In this document: positions 1 to 9,149 of the stretch, piece after piece
Layout of the letters: each line of letters starts with the position of its first letter
Position numbering within the stretch: position 1 is the stretch's first letter
NCBI RefSeq assembly: GCF_015097055.1
Contig: NZ_AP023366.1
Span: forward strand, 3,251,001-3,315,000
From: Effusibacillus dendaii
GTDB lineage: Bacteria > Bacillota > Bacilli > Tumebacillales > Effusibacillaceae
Length of the DNA stretch: 64,000 nucleotides
Direction of reading: 5' to 3'
Made by a program: the position numbers and the translations under genes
The notes under the pieces: model-generated
Databases searched by the model: none
The model's input: the letters and a program-made list of their open reading frames with translations, nothing else
Told to the model about the DNA's origin: nothing

Positions 1-2
1 TG

Positions 3-254
3 GCGGAAGAAATCGTCGCCCCGATCCTTCAAAAACCGCAGGAAATTACACGCGACAGCCTGGTACTCGGCTACGCGGGGGTGTACTCCAGCTTCCTGCT
101 GCACGCACAGCGGGCGGCCAAACAGTTTGGATTGGATGCACGCGATATTCTGATCGAGTTAGGAAAACGGAAAGTGGTGGGCGGCCAGGAAGACATGATT
201 GTCGACGTAGCGGCTGCCATCTCGCATGACAAAACATCGGTTTCGGTCAGATAG
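3..254 (+). CDS. 4-hydroxy-2-oxovalerate aldolase, C-terminal part
   Basis: Only the last 83 codons are in the window; the reading frame enters at base 3 and stops at a TAG. The peptide carries the C-terminal signature of the DmpG/BphI/MhpE aldolase family ([17 protein letters not shown], then [20 protein letters not shown]). The enzyme splits 4-hydroxy-2-oxovalerate into pyruvate and acetaldehyde (or the propanal homologue) at the end of meta-cleavage pathways and normally pairs with an acylating aldehyde dehydrogenase, presumably upstream of the window. It lies 11 bases ahead of the decarboxylase gene, so the two are almost surely co-transcribed. The family assignment is based on recognised motifs; the exact substrate chain length is not visible. 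Confidence 0.85.
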   Translation, partial: AEEIVAPILQKPQEITRDSLVLGYAGVYSSFLLHAQRAAKQFGLDARDILIELGKRKVVGGQEDMIVDVAAAISHDKTSVSVR

Positions 255-265
255 GGGAGCGGATT

Positions 266-1051
266 ATGGGAAATTATAACTACAGGCAAATCGCCGCTTT
301 TTTAGAACGGGCAGAGTTGGAAAAAAAGGAAATAGGCCGCATAACAGCCGACTATACGGATCTGGATGTGGCGGCGGCCTACGAAATCCAGGCTGAACTG
401 GTAAACCTGAAGTTGGAACAGGGATACCGGGTCATCGGCCCCAAAATGGGCTTGACCAGCCAGGCCAAAATGAAACAGATGAAGGTGGAAGAGCCGATAT
501 ACGGGTATATTTTTGATTATATGGTGATACCCAACGGCGGCCAACTGCGTATGCGGGATCTCATTCATCCCAAAGTCGAAGCGGAAATCGCCTTCGTAAT
601 GGGAAAAGATGTGAGCGGCCCAGGTGTAACGGGCGCACAGATCCTGGCTGCAACCGAATTTGTGACGTCCGCATTGGAAATTATCGACAGCCGCTACGAA
701 AATTTCTCTTTTACATTGCCGGATGTAATAGCCGATAATGCGTCTTCTTCGCGAGTGATATTGGGCGATCGCCTGGTGCGGCCAGATGAAATGGAACTGG
801 ATCTGGTCGGTGTTACGCTGTCAATCAATGGTCAAATCAAAGCGTTGGGGGCGGGGGCTGCCGTATTGGGACACCCGGCCCATTCGGTGGCGATGTTGGC
901 CAATATGCTGGCACGCAAAGGGGAATCATTGAAAGCTGGCAGCGTCATTCTGACAGGCGGTGTGACAGAAGCCATCCTGTTGCATGTTGGCGATACGGTA
1001 AGCGCCAAGCTGGATGGATTGGGAGAAATCGGGTTTCAGGTGACCGAGTAA
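266..1051 (+). CDS. dmpH: 4-oxalocrotonate decarboxylase / 2-oxopent-4-enoate hydratase family enzyme
   Basis: A 261-residue protein, the normal length of the DmpH/DmpE (MhpD) family. Family motifs are the GPKMGLTSQAKMKQM segment near residues 58-72, VEAEIAFVMGKDV near 104-116 and the DNASSSRVILG segment near 157-167. The KMGLTS...GY arrangement and the tautomerase gene directly downstream favour 4-oxalocrotonate decarboxylase, which makes 2-hydroxypenta-2,4-dienoate from 2-oxo-hexenedioate with a divalent metal, over the hydratase. It starts at ATG 266 after a GGGGAGCGG ribosome site, 11 bases behind the aldolase gene. Inferred role: lower meta-cleavage pathway of a catechol-type compound. 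The dmpH symbol is by family and context; a hydratase role remains possible. Confidence 0.8.
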   Translation: MGNYNYRQIAAFLERAELEKKEIGRITADYTDLDVAAAYEIQAELVNLKLEQGYRVIGPKMGLTSQAKMKQMKVEEPIYGYIFDYMVIPNGGQLRMRDLIHPKVEAEIAFVMGKDVSGPGVTGAQILAATEFVTSALEIIDSRYENFSFTLPDVIADNASSSRVILGDRLVRPDEMELDLVGVTLSINGQIKALGAGAAVLGHPAHSVAMLANMLARKGESLKAGSVILTGGVTEAILLHVGDTVSAKLDGLGEIGFQVTE

Positions 1052-1090
1052 AATTTGAGCCAAAAATCCAATAAAAAGGGGCTGTGCGAT

Positions 1091-1285
1091 ATGCCATTTG
1101 TACAAATTCAGATGCTTGAGGGCAGACCGGAGGAAAAAATCAAGCAGATGATTCGTGACGTAACGGATACGATCGTAAACACGTTAGACGTACCGAAAGA
1201 AAACGTTCGCGTTGTGGTTTCGGAAGTTCCCAAAACGCACTGGGGAATCGCGGGTACGCCTGTTTCTGACATTCCTGGACGATAG
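1091..1285 (+). CDS. 4-oxalocrotonate tautomerase family protein
   Basis: A 64-residue protein beginning Met-Pro-Phe-Val, so that removal of Met exposes Pro1, the catalytic base of the 4-oxalocrotonate tautomerase fold. The usual family pattern follows: EGRPEEKIKQMIRDVTDT and the basic/helical middle, then VRVVVSEVPKTHWGIAG. I chose ATG 1091 rather than an upstream in-frame TTG at 1055 because only this start places the catalytic proline at the mature N-terminus and it has an AAAAAGGGG site upstream. It would interconvert 2-hydroxymuconate and 2-oxo-3-hexenedioate, the substrate of the decarboxylase encoded just before it. Last gene of this operon; a terminator hairpin lies about 40 bases downstream. 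Confidence 0.88.
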   Translation: MPFVQIQMLEGRPEEKIKQMIRDVTDTIVNTLDVPKENVRVVVSEVPKTHWGIAGTPVSDIPGR

Positions 1286-1326
1286 TTCCGTACCTCCCGG
1301 ACGATAGTTCCCTATCCGACTTAAAG

Positions 1327-1359
1327 ACCGTCTGATCTGTTTTGATTGGACGGTTTTTA
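1327..1359 (+). terminator. Rho-independent terminator after the tautomerase gene
   Basis: ACCGTC (1327-1332) pairs with GACGGT (1349-1354) and is followed by a T run. It ends the aldolase-decarboxylase-tautomerase operon. Just before it the 13-mer GGACGATAGTTCC occurs twice in direct orientation (about 1276 and 1300), a short local duplication that spans the tautomerase stop codon. Confidence 0.6.
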
Positions 1360-1360
1360 T

Positions 1361-1782
1361 CTGCCGATTGGCTCATCAGGCGGTTATCCGACATTGTTTC
1401 TGGCTGATGCCGCAAGAGCCAACGGGGGTAAGGTGTACACTTGCGAAAACGATTCTTTTAAGATTGAATTGGCCAAACAGACTTTTGAAAAGGCGGGACT
1501 CGACAAATACATTGAGTTGATTGAGGGAGATCTTTACAGACGGTGGCATCACTCGAGGGCCCGTGGGATTTTGTGTTTATCGATGCAGTGAAGGAAGAAT
1601 ACATTTTTTACCTCGCGATGGTATGGCCGAAACTCCGGTCAGGAGGACTGATAGTAGCGGATAACATGCTTTCTCATAAAGGAATATTGGGGATTACGGC
1701 CTATCAGGGATTTGTAAGACTGCAGGACGATGGAGCAACCGTAACGGTACCATCGGATCAAGCGATGAGTTCACTTGTAAAT
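1361..1782 (+). pseudogene. Remnant of a class I SAM-dependent O-methyltransferase
   Basis: Two overlapping frames together give the middle and C-terminal parts of a family-3 O-methyltransferase (CCoAOMT-like). The first frame has the SAM motif I region (IGSSGGYPTLFLADAA) and the acidic loop (KVYTCENDSFK); the second has the motif WDFVFIDAVKEEY and LRSGGLIVADNML. The frames meet near 1534-1537, where about two bases appear to be missing (GAT-CTTTACAGACGG). The N-terminal third is absent and the upstream bases are the terminator of the preceding operon. No start codon or ribosome site is present, so this is a dead fragment rather than a gene. Homology fades after about residue VPSDQAMSSLVN. 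Confidence 0.75.
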
Positions 1783-1956
1783 ATTAGTGGAGGCTTAACT
1801 AGGCCGCTGAATTCCGAAAGGAAGCGGGGGAAACAATTTTGGGGTGAATCCGGTCGATCGATCGGTAGGGCAATCTCTTAAGCCCGAATCCGACAGCTAA
1901 CCTCGTAAGTGTTTAAGAGAGGAGTGAGGACATTGTTCCAATTTCTTAATTTTACG

Positions 1957-1988
1957 CCCCGTAGGGATTTTTCCTATGGGGGTTTTTT
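1957..1988 (+). terminator. Terminator-like hairpin
   Basis: CCCCGTAGG (1957-1965) pairs with CCTATGGGG (1973-1981) with one wobble and is followed by TTTTTT. It probably ended the former transcript containing the methyltransferase remnant. The surrounding stretch 1883-2088 shows no coding signal. Confidence 0.65.
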
Positions 1989-2088
1989 AACAGCTTAGAA
2001 AATATAAAAATGTGATATTCCATCACCATTTTTATACTTTCGGCTGTCGAAAAAGGTTTCCTCTAATAGACGCCGCTTGACCGCGAAT

Positions 2089-2382
2089 ATGCTTCGGTAG
2101 AAGCCTTTTTTAGATCACGAGGAAACGACCCGCACGCGTCATGTCGGATTCGTATCTGGCGGAACCCGATTCGATTTTACGTTGACATACACCGGACACT
2201 TTTTCGGAAAAACGTTGGTGACTTGTCTTCAATCGAATCGAAGCGCGATTTTGGCTATTGACGACATGGACAACCTCGACCACCTTGTTGCGACGTTTGG
2301 CTTGAGTAAGGCAGATGCCGTTCGCTTATCAAATTTCTTAAAGGAACCGCTTGCTGATCGATTGCTTCACTCGGAGTATTAA
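2089..2382 (+). pseudogene. DUF3055 (SAV0927-like) protein with a disrupted N-terminus
   Basis: The frame from 2101 to the TAA at 2382 encodes a peptide reading TTRTRHVGFVSGGTRFDF, then FFGKTLVTCLQSNRSAIL and DMDNLDHLVATFGL, which resembles the small DUF3055 proteins of Bacillales (about 90 residues). The only upstream ATG in frame (2089) is cut off after three codons by TAG 2098, and the segment GCTTCGGTAGAAGCCTTTTTT there looks like a terminator hairpin. No ribosome site precedes any usable start. I read this as a gene that has lost its start, though a TTG start at 2182 could give a 66-residue product. The function of the family is unknown. Confidence 0.5.
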
Positions 2383-2427
2383 GCATCGGAAACCTTGCTG
2401 CTATAGACACACGTCTGTGGAAAATCC

Positions 2428-2452
2428 GACCTTCTTTCGAGAAGGTCGTTTT
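2428..2452 (+). terminator. Rho-independent terminator
   Basis: GACCTTCT (2428-2435), loop TTCG, AGAAGGTC (2440-2447), then GTTTTC. A perfect 8-bp stem with a stable UUCG tetraloop, placed after the DUF3055-like frame. Confidence 0.75.
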
Positions 2453-2511
2453 CAATTTATCCAAAAATCGATCCGAAATTCATGTTTGATGTGCTCTGAT
2501 TCTGGAAGTTC

Positions 2512-3065
2512 TCACAAATAAAACAGCCAAACAATCAAAGGTGCAAAAACAGAGCCAGAGAGCGCGCTCAACGTCATCGCAACGGAACTGATCGATACCG
2601 TTTGTTCTCCATATTCAAAAGCCTTCGCGATTCCGATCGCATGCGACGCGCTGCCCAGTGCGATTCCCCGACCCAAAAAATTGTTGATTCTGAACCAGTT
2701 GAAGATATAGGGGCCAAAGACGGGACCAGTCAATCCTGCGATCATGACAAATACAGCGGCCAGTGGAGGAATCCGCCTAAAACCGGGAGCAAATTTTTGA
2801 TTAAGATGTTCCTTTGCTTATATAACGGGTAGGCAAGAGAAACAACGGATGGTCCTAACAGGAGGTTACTCCATTGCCCTCCAATCATATAGGTACTATA
2901 CGGGATTTGAAAACAGACAAGAATGACAACAAGCGCGACCAATAATAGAAAAAAACCAATAATACTGCCCGGAATCGGCAAGTGCAGCAAGTTGTGCAGC
3001 CAATCTCCAACAAATGAAACAGCGTATAAAAACGCAATTTGTGCAATGATTTTCATGATTTTCAT
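2512..3065 (-). pseudogene. CidA/LrgA N-terminus joined to LrgB/CidB fragments
   Basis: Reading the minus strand, the first about 45 residues (MKIMKIIAQIAFLYAVSFVG...PIPGSIIGFFLLL) are the start of a CidA/LrgA holin-like protein. Without a stop they run into the LrgB/CidB region ILVCFQIPYSTYMIGGQW...LLGPSVVSLAYPLYKQ, and then, after a frame change near 2745-2765, into the LrgB C-terminus (PPLAAVFVMIAGLTGPVFG ... SHAIGIAKAFEYGEQT). So at least two deletions are present: one removed the end of cidA plus the start of lrgB in frame, the second removed the LrgB middle and shifted the frame. Intact pairs form membrane proteins tied to murein hydrolase control and pyruvate transport. This locus cannot make either. 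Confidence 0.8.
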
Positions 3066-3358
3066 TCGTATGGTTGGATCCTAACGGATACAGCTGTAAG
3101 AGGAATACCGTCCCTCCTTGCTTTTGCATGATATTTTAGGTTCTCAATACTTTACACATAGAATAACGCATCGGGAAAGAATTGTAAAAATAGTAGTTGC
3201 AACAAAACAACAGAACTACTTAGTGTTATGTTTATGTAAGTTTACATTACACAAATATCTCGATGCACAATTATTTTATTTGATTTTTAAATTACATGTT
3301 ATATATTATTACATATACATTACATATATGGTTGCATTTTTAGGAGGAGGAGAATTCG

Positions 3359-5531
3359 ATGGGGTTTTTCGGTTGGCTGGATTTTCGTGAAGGTCTTCCG
3401 CTTTGGTGGTCTTATAAGCTTAACCGCCAAATCGCGCAGTCGGTGGAAGAAACGTTTGAAGGGATTGCCAGGACGCGAGTATCTCTGCTTTTGGATTGGG
3501 CAAATGAACAATGGGATTACATAGAGAACACCGCAACAGAAATAAGTCGAATACCCGATGAAGAGTGGAATTTCTATTTAAAAAAACGTCTGCAACAAGC
3601 AACTTATTTTACAGAGTTATTTTTGCTTACAACCAAACTTGAAGTATGCGCTGCCACATACCCGAAGCATCTGGGATTTTCCTATCATAACAATCAGAAA
3701 ACGGGGATCAACAGAGCCGTCCTGCATGTTTTAAATACAAATGAAAGACTTCTCTATGGTCCATTTTCGGATCCGCTGACTATGGAGATCGGGCCACGAA
3801 CTTCCAATTTTCATGACGAAGTAACGATTGTGTTCATTCAACCGGTTCGGCTAGGGAACAAGTTGAGCCATATTTTAATCGGGCGTATTCCCAACGATGT
3901 TCTAGGAGACCTGATCCAACGTGAAGCTGGCCATGTTTACCGCGATTCCGGTGACAACTATCTGTTTATGGCCAAGTCCAATTTTGATCCCGCCATCGCC
4001 CCCGGAACCGCATTGTCCCGAAGCCGTTTCGAAGACCGCGCATTTACGTTAGGGGAAAATCTGAAAGACGGGGTTCACACCAAACACTGGGGAATTGTCC
4101 GGGTTAAGGATCATACTGAATTTGAAATACGTTTTACGGACCCGGCGACCAACGAACTGCATCCCGGGGTGTGGAACACAATTCAAAACGGAAATAACAT
4201 TTTCGTTCACTTTCCTGGCTATTCCGACTACCGCCACATTCCGGTAATAGGCAAAGGAGTCACTTTCCAGTTACCGGGTTCGCCCGATATATGGGGAATG
4301 ATGTGCGAAGGCGATCTCGAGGAAGTTTATCGACGCCGTTCGCTTACTTGGCGACTTGGCAAGCTTTTTGCCATGTGGATGGGAGCGGGAATCATACTGC
4401 ATCAACTTTTGATTCTGCCAGGCATTTTCCCGCTTTGGTCGACAATGTTGATCGAAGTAATTTACGGTCTGGTGGCAGTTTTATTGTTTTCCCGAAGAGG
4501 AGTAGAACCTGTCGCCTCCCGTTTAACAGATATGACTCGGATCATTCGTCGAATAGCGGAAGGCGGAGGCGATCTTACAATGCGTATAGACCATTCTACG
4601 CTCGAAAATGACGAATCAGGTGAATTGGGCCGTTGGGTAAATAACCTGATTGATAGTTTGGACGGACTTATGAGCAAGGTAAAGACAACTGCTCTGGGCG
4701 TGGAAACTACGAATGAATCGTTGCGCGAAAAAAACAGCCAGGGTCGAGCAAAATTCCTCTTTAGTGATCCACAGTATGGCAGAAATGTTGGAAGGAATAC
4801 AGCATCAGCTAACAGACGTCCGGCAGGCTATGCTTCAAATTGACCAAGTAAGCGAAACCCTTCACAGTATAGAACAACTGTCACAGGATCAACTAAAACA
4901 CGCGCAGGAACAAATTGAAAGCATTGACGAAAAAATGAAGGACATCGTGTATCGTGTTCAGGTTGCCCTTAAATTAACTGACACTTTTGCCGAGCATTCC
5001 GAAAAAATCAGCCGAATCGTTCATACCATCAACGAAGTGGCTCAACAAACCAATCTTCTGGCATTAAACGCTTCTATTGAAGCGGCCAGAGCTGGGGAAC
5101 ACGGCCGAGGGTTTGCAGTTGTGGCAGAAGAGATTCGTAAGTTGGCGAACCAAACAACGTCTGCTACTCAGGAAATCAGTCACACGTTGGAAGAAATCGA
5201 GGCAGATTCCCAACAGGTCCAGATGGCTATCGAGAGAAGCAACGATGAAGTCGAAAAAGGGGCCAATATTGTGGAAGCCGTTAAGAACGTCCTTACATCG
5301 ATGTCTCAGACATCCGCCGCTAATCCTGATGTTACCAATCAGATGCGCGACATTATACGCAATATAGCTGCGACAAATGAACAAAATTTCAAAACTGTGG
5401 ACAACGTGAATCAGTCAGCCGAACAGATGGTGCATACGATACAGGATGCAAGAAACGATTCGGAACAAAGTTCTCTCGTGGTTTCGAATCTTCGCCGCCT
5501 GGTAGACAAATTCCAACTCTCAGAAAAGTAA
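3359..5531 (+). pseudogene. Methyl-accepting chemotaxis protein interrupted by one frameshift
   Basis: Two overlapping frames join at a run of seven A residues (4728-4734); removing one A restores a single protein of about 720 residues. The N-terminal about 330 residues form a soluble domain I do not recognise, with no leading signal anchor. Two membrane segments follow (about residues 339-380), then a HAMP linker (GVEPVASRLTDMTRIIRRI) and a full signalling domain with the conserved hairpin tip ([40 protein letters not shown], around 5026-5145). ATG 3359 has a strong AGGAGGAGG site. Because the break is a single base in a homopolymer, a sequencing error, phase variation or recent loss are all possible. 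Chemoreceptors couple ligand sensing to CheA/CheW; the ligand is unknown. Confidence 0.85.
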
Positions 5532-5581
5532 ATAAAGTCAGGGGGGCCGCATCATTTTGGCTTGAAAAATGGGGTGGGAAT

Positions 5582-5740
5582 TCGCACGAAATGAGGTCCG
5601 CATTTACGTTTTGGGGGTATATGACGATATGGATCGGCAACATAGTCGGAACCAAACTGATCGCTCGAATCCTTGGAAAATACTCATCGCTTGTAGCCGG
5701 GCTTCTGCTCATTGGAGTAGGCCTGCATCAAGTTTTTTAA
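5582..5740 (+). pseudogene. C-terminal remnant of an MntP/YtaF-type membrane protein
   Basis: The frame ending at TAA 5738-5740 reads FWGYMTIWIGNIVGTKLIAR and then GKYSSLVAGLLLIGVGLHQV, the typical last two membrane segments of the MntP manganese exporter / YtaF sporulation membrane protein family, where a G-x-x-x-G helix ends in GLLLIGxG. Everything before it is missing and there is no ribosome site. It sits 50 bases after the chemoreceptor, so a deletion seems to have fused the two regions. Whether it came from mntP or ytaF cannot be told from so short a piece. Confidence 0.55.
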
Positions 5741-5758
5741 CTGTTGTTAAACCAACAT

Positions 5759-6697
5759 TCAGTTTCCCATCAGGCTCTGTACGCCTTTTTCATTAAACTG
5801 TTTGGGCGGCCAGGCACACAGGTCAAACGGAAAATCCGATCCGGGCACAATCCGGTCTTCTCCCGCCATCAGCAACAGATATTCCAGCGCCGCTTGATTC
5901 CACAATACCGAATCATACCAGAATCGCTTCAGATATTCGGATGGAGGGGCCTGCAACGCGGCAGAAACCGGTTTCCACTGATTGTACCCTTTGTCCAGCC
6001 GACCGATTTGATAGGGCAGAAAACCGCCGCCGTGCGCTAATAAAATTTTTGCATGCGGATATTTGTCAAGTAAGCCGCTTAACAGGATATCGGTTGCACA
6101 GACGGTTGTTTCCCACGGCACCCCAATCAGGTTCGGCATCATCCGTCGCTGTAAGCGGGCATCTTCAGACAGCAGCGGATGGATAAAAACGATTGCATTC
6201 GTTTCTTCCGCCGCTTCCCAAAAAGGAACAAAAAAGTCGTCTGTCAGCATCTGCCCCCCACAACCGGGACCGATGATCGCTCCTTTTAATCTGTTCTTAC
6301 ATGCAGCCTTCAATTGATCAGCTGCTTTGGCCGGGTTTTGCAGGGGAACGGTGGCGAGCGCCGATAAACGGTCGGGCTGTGAAGCTGTCCAGTCGGCCAA
6401 CGACCTGTTATACACGTCTGCCAATTCATTCGTTATCTCTGACGGAAATTCGTACAAAAACAATTGGGGAATCGGTGAGACCAGGGAATGGCTGACACCC
6501 GCTTCGCGTTGGCTGTTCAGGTAAAGTTCGGCATGCAAGAAAAGAGGTTTCAATTCAAAAGACCATTTGCCGTTGATTGTCAGGAATTCGGATTTTGCCG
6601 CATCTTTTTGTTCAAACTGTGCGTGGATCGTCCGGCTGTTTTCCTTCAGCCAGTCATATACATCAGAAGGAATAAAATGAGTATGAAGGTCGTACAT
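5759..6697 (-). CDS. Amidohydrolase, ACMSD-like decarboxylase family
   Basis: A 312-residue TIM-barrel amidohydrolase-2 protein. It starts with the metal-binding HxH motif (LHTH, His5 and His7), has FIHP at about residue 173, ILLAHGGGFLPYQIGR at about 220-235 and the late aspartate in GSDFPFD. This pattern is that of alpha-amino-beta-carboxymuconate-semialdehyde decarboxylase, gamma-resorcylate decarboxylase and related non-oxidative decarboxylases that act on aromatic or muconate acids. The start ATG (complement of 6695-6697) follows an AGAGGTG site. It is divergent from the IclR regulator gene, which likely controls it. Near the decarboxylase/tautomerase operon and the Rieske oxygenase, a role in aromatic acid breakdown is likely; the true substrate is unknown. 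Confidence 0.8.
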   Translation of the reverse strand: MYDLHTHFIPSDVYDWLKENSRTIHAQFEQKDAAKSEFLTINGKWSFELKPLFLHAELYLNSQREAGVSHSLVSPIPQLFLYEFPSEITNELADVYNRSLADWTASQPDRLSALATVPLQNPAKAADQLKAACKNRLKGAIIGPGCGGQMLTDDFFVPFWEAAEETNAIVFIHPLLSEDARLQRRMMPNLIGVPWETTVCATDILLSGLLDKYPHAKILLAHGGGFLPYQIGRLDKGYNQWKPVSAALQAPPSEYLKRFWYDSVLWNQAALEYLLLMAGEDRIVPGSDFPFDLCAWPPKQFNEKGVQSLMGN

Positions 6698-6844
6698 TAA
6701 AACACCTCTTTATTTTGAATGTTATTATGTTTCTAACTATTTCGATATTGAATTGGTTTTTTAAAAATGATACGGTTTAATCAGATAAAAAAAAAGGCGG
6801 TTGTTCTTTTATGCGGAATTCGTGGAAAAAAAGGGGGAATTTCC

Positions 6845-7609
6845 GTGGCTAAGGGACAAGAAACTCTTTCGTCTGTTCATAATGCAATGCGTATTTTGCA
6901 GGAATTTTCAAAAGAGGGACCGGAATTAGGCATTAGCGAACTGAGTCATCGGCTGGGGCTGGCGAAAAGCACTGTTTTTCGGTTGATTCGCACCTTAAGC
7001 GAGTCACATTTGGTGCAGCAAAACAAAAAATCCCAAAAATACCACTTGGGATTGGGCGTATTCGTACTGGGTTCTTCCGTGTATCACAAAATGGAAATCC
7101 GTCAGGTCGCTCTTCCTTTCCTGGAAAAGCTGTTAAAATCCACCAATAAAGTGGTGCGCTTAGGTGTTTATGATCAAGGCGGCGTTGTGTATCTCAGCAA
7201 GCTGCCGGAAGATCAGGAGACCAGATCATTCAGTTCGATCGGCCGCCGGGTCCCGGCGTATTGTACAGCAATTGGCAAACTGTTGCTGGCCTACCAGCCG
7301 CTAACGGAGATCGAACGTGTGCTGCAGGAAGAATTGAAAGCGGTTACGCCAAATACGATCACTAGCCGTGACAAGCTGCATGAACAGTTGGATATGATCA
7401 GAAAAAACGGGTATGCGGTTACCTACGAGGAAACAAGGCCGGGCATCTGTTCTGTTGCCGTACCCGTTTTTGACGACATGCATGAAGTGGTCGCCGCTAT
7501 CAGTGTAACAGGTTCGAAATCACATTTTTACCAGGTGCAGACTCAGGGCTACGTAAAAGAAATGAGAATGTACAGCCGATTGATCTCGGAACAGCTTAGT
7601 CCCGAGTGA
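6845..7609 (+). CDS. IclR-family transcriptional regulator
   Basis: With a GTG start at 6845 the protein has 254 residues, the family norm; the longer frame from 6767 adds a lysine-rich stretch lacking homology, whereas GTG 6845 has a GGGGG site upstream. Residues about 8-70 hold the winged helix-turn-helix (LSSVHNAMRILQEF, LGISELSHRLGLAKSTVFRL). The C-terminal effector domain follows with the typical FSSIGRRVPAYCTAIGKLLLA and GYAVTYEETRPGICSVAVPV motifs. IclR proteins bind aromatic or short acids and control catabolic operons. Its divergent position to the ACMSD-like gene and its place ahead of the Rieske oxygenase gene suggest it governs both. A terminator follows the gene. Confidence 0.9.
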   Translation: MAKGQETLSSVHNAMRILQEFSKEGPELGISELSHRLGLAKSTVFRLIRTLSESHLVQQNKKSQKYHLGLGVFVLGSSVYHKMEIRQVALPFLEKLLKSTNKVVRLGVYDQGGVVYLSKLPEDQETRSFSSIGRRVPAYCTAIGKLLLAYQPLTEIERVLQEELKAVTPNTITSRDKLHEQLDMIRKNGYAVTYEETRPGICSVAVPVFDDMHEVVAAISVTGSKSHFYQVQTQGYVKEMRMYSRLISEQLSPE

Positions 7610-7654
7610 TCAAACCGCAGATGATAGAATCAGTGACGCTTCTGCCGAAGGTGT

Positions 7655-7676
7655 GCTTCGATAGAAGCTTTTTATT
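7655..7676 (+). terminator. Terminator after the IclR gene
   Basis: GCTTC (7655-7659), loop GATA, GAAGC (7664-7668), then TTTTTATTT. A similar GCTTC-GGTA-GAAGC hairpin with a T run occurs at 2089-2108 inside the DUF3055-like remnant. Confidence 0.65.
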
Positions 7677-7791
7677 TACCTATTACTTTCCGAATTTTCG
7701 GTTTTGTGCCATATGCAAGAACAACCCGGACGCAAGTGTTGGATCGAGTATATATAGTGAATGTAAATGATTCATAAGGAGTGGCTGTGTC

Positions 7792-9063
7792 ATGTTGAAG
7801 CCGGAGGAAAATGAACGACTGACGCGGGTGGGTCCAGGTACGCCGATGGGTGAAGTGTTTCGTCGGTATTGGATCCCCGCCCTGTTATCGGAAGAACTGC
7901 CGGAACCGGATTGTCCGCCGATACGCGTTCGACTGTTGGGGGAAAATTTGGTGGCGTTTCGGGATACGAACGGAACAGTGGGCCTGCTTGACCGATACTG
8001 CCCGCATCGCCGGGTCGAATTATTTTGGGGGCGCAATGAAGAATGCGGTTTGCGATGTGTTTACCACGGCTGGAAATTCGATGTGGCTGGCAACTGTGTA
8101 GACATGCCAAATGAACCGACGGAAAGCAATTTTAAACAAAAAGTCAAAATCACGTCTTACCCCACCTGGGAAAAGGCGGGTGTTATCTGGACCTATATGG
8201 GACCGAAAGATTGGATGCCGCCGCTGCCTGACTACGAATGGGTAAGAGCACCAGAAACACACCGCCATGTTTCCAAAACATTTGAAGCATGCAATTGGCT
8301 GCAAGGTTTGGAAGGCGGCATTGATACTTCTCATTCTTCCTTCGCGCACAACAACAACCTGGCGGACAAGAATGCGCTGCGCACGCGGGCTCCTTCTCCC
8401 AAACTGGAAGTTGTCAAAACGGACTATGGTTTCCGCTATGCAGGAATCCGGGATTTGGGGCAGGACGGGAATTATGTGCGCGCCTATCAGTACATCATGC
8501 CAGCGCAGCAGATGCGTGGCGCCATGACGAAATGGAAAGACGGTTCGCGTGAAGAATTTCCGGCAATCGCCGGTCATATTTGGGTGCCGATTGATGATGA
8601 ATCAACTTGGGTGTGGAATTTTATATACTCGGCGGATAAGCAGATTCCATTTACGCCCGAGTTTGTGCTGGAACACGAAACGGCATTTGGTCGCGGACCG
8701 AATGACCTGCTTCCAGGCTACCGATTAAAACGGAATCCCTCCAATGATTACCTGATCGACCGGGAAGTACAGCGGATCCAAACGTTTACCGGAATATCGG
8801 GCATTAATACGCAGGATTATGCGTTGCAGGAAACGGCTGCTCCGATTATTGACCGTTCCCTGGAACGGTTAGGAACGGCAGATGCGGCCATCATTGCAGC
8901 CAGGCATTTATTGTTGGAAGCCACCCGGGATGTGGAACAAGGGAAGGCGCCGCGTGGTACACGTGCGGATTCGTACCGAAATGTGCGGGCATGCGACAAA
9001 ATCCTGCCAGCCGGGATCGATTGGAAAGAAGCACTGAAGGAAGAGATGACAGCCCAATTTTAA
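7792..9063 (+). CDS. Rieske non-heme iron oxygenase, large subunit (phthalate 4,5-dioxygenase-like)
   Basis: A 423-residue protein with the Rieske [2Fe-2S] motif CPH (Cys70, His72) and CVYH (Cys89, His92), embedded in sequence typical of the phthalate 4,5-dioxygenase oxygenase group (TRVGPGTPMGEVFRRYWIPA at the N-terminus; YHGWKFDVAGNCVDMPNEP). The catalytic domain has the NWLQGLEGGIDTSHSSFAH segment (about residues 167-185), which supplies mononuclear iron ligands. It starts at ATG 7792 with an AAGGAGTGG site. It would need a ferredoxin/reductase partner; none is coded nearby, so electrons must come from elsewhere. Likely substrate: an aromatic acid or related ring compound feeding the meta-cleavage genes, but this is inference. 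Confidence 0.88.
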   Translation: MLKPEENERLTRVGPGTPMGEVFRRYWIPALLSEELPEPDCPPIRVRLLGENLVAFRDTNGTVGLLDRYCPHRRVELFWGRNEECGLRCVYHGWKFDVAGNCVDMPNEPTESNFKQKVKITSYPTWEKAGVIWTYMGPKDWMPPLPDYEWVRAPETHRHVSKTFEACNWLQGLEGGIDTSHSSFAHNNNLADKNALRTRAPSPKLEVVKTDYGFRYAGIRDLGQDGNYVRAYQYIMPAQQMRGAMTKWKDGSREEFPAIAGHIWVPIDDESTWVWNFIYSADKQIPFTPEFVLEHETAFGRGPNDLLPGYRLKRNPSNDYLIDREVQRIQTFTGISGINTQDYALQETAAPIIDRSLERLGTADAAIIAARHLLLEATRDVEQGKAPRGTRADSYRNVRACDKILPAGIDWKEALKEEMTAQF

Positions 9064-9149
9064 CAGTTTCGAAACAGTGCCGGTAACGATTAAATCATTG
9101 ATTTTCCAAATCTGACAGACAGATGCAACCATCACGGAGGGAGAAAACT

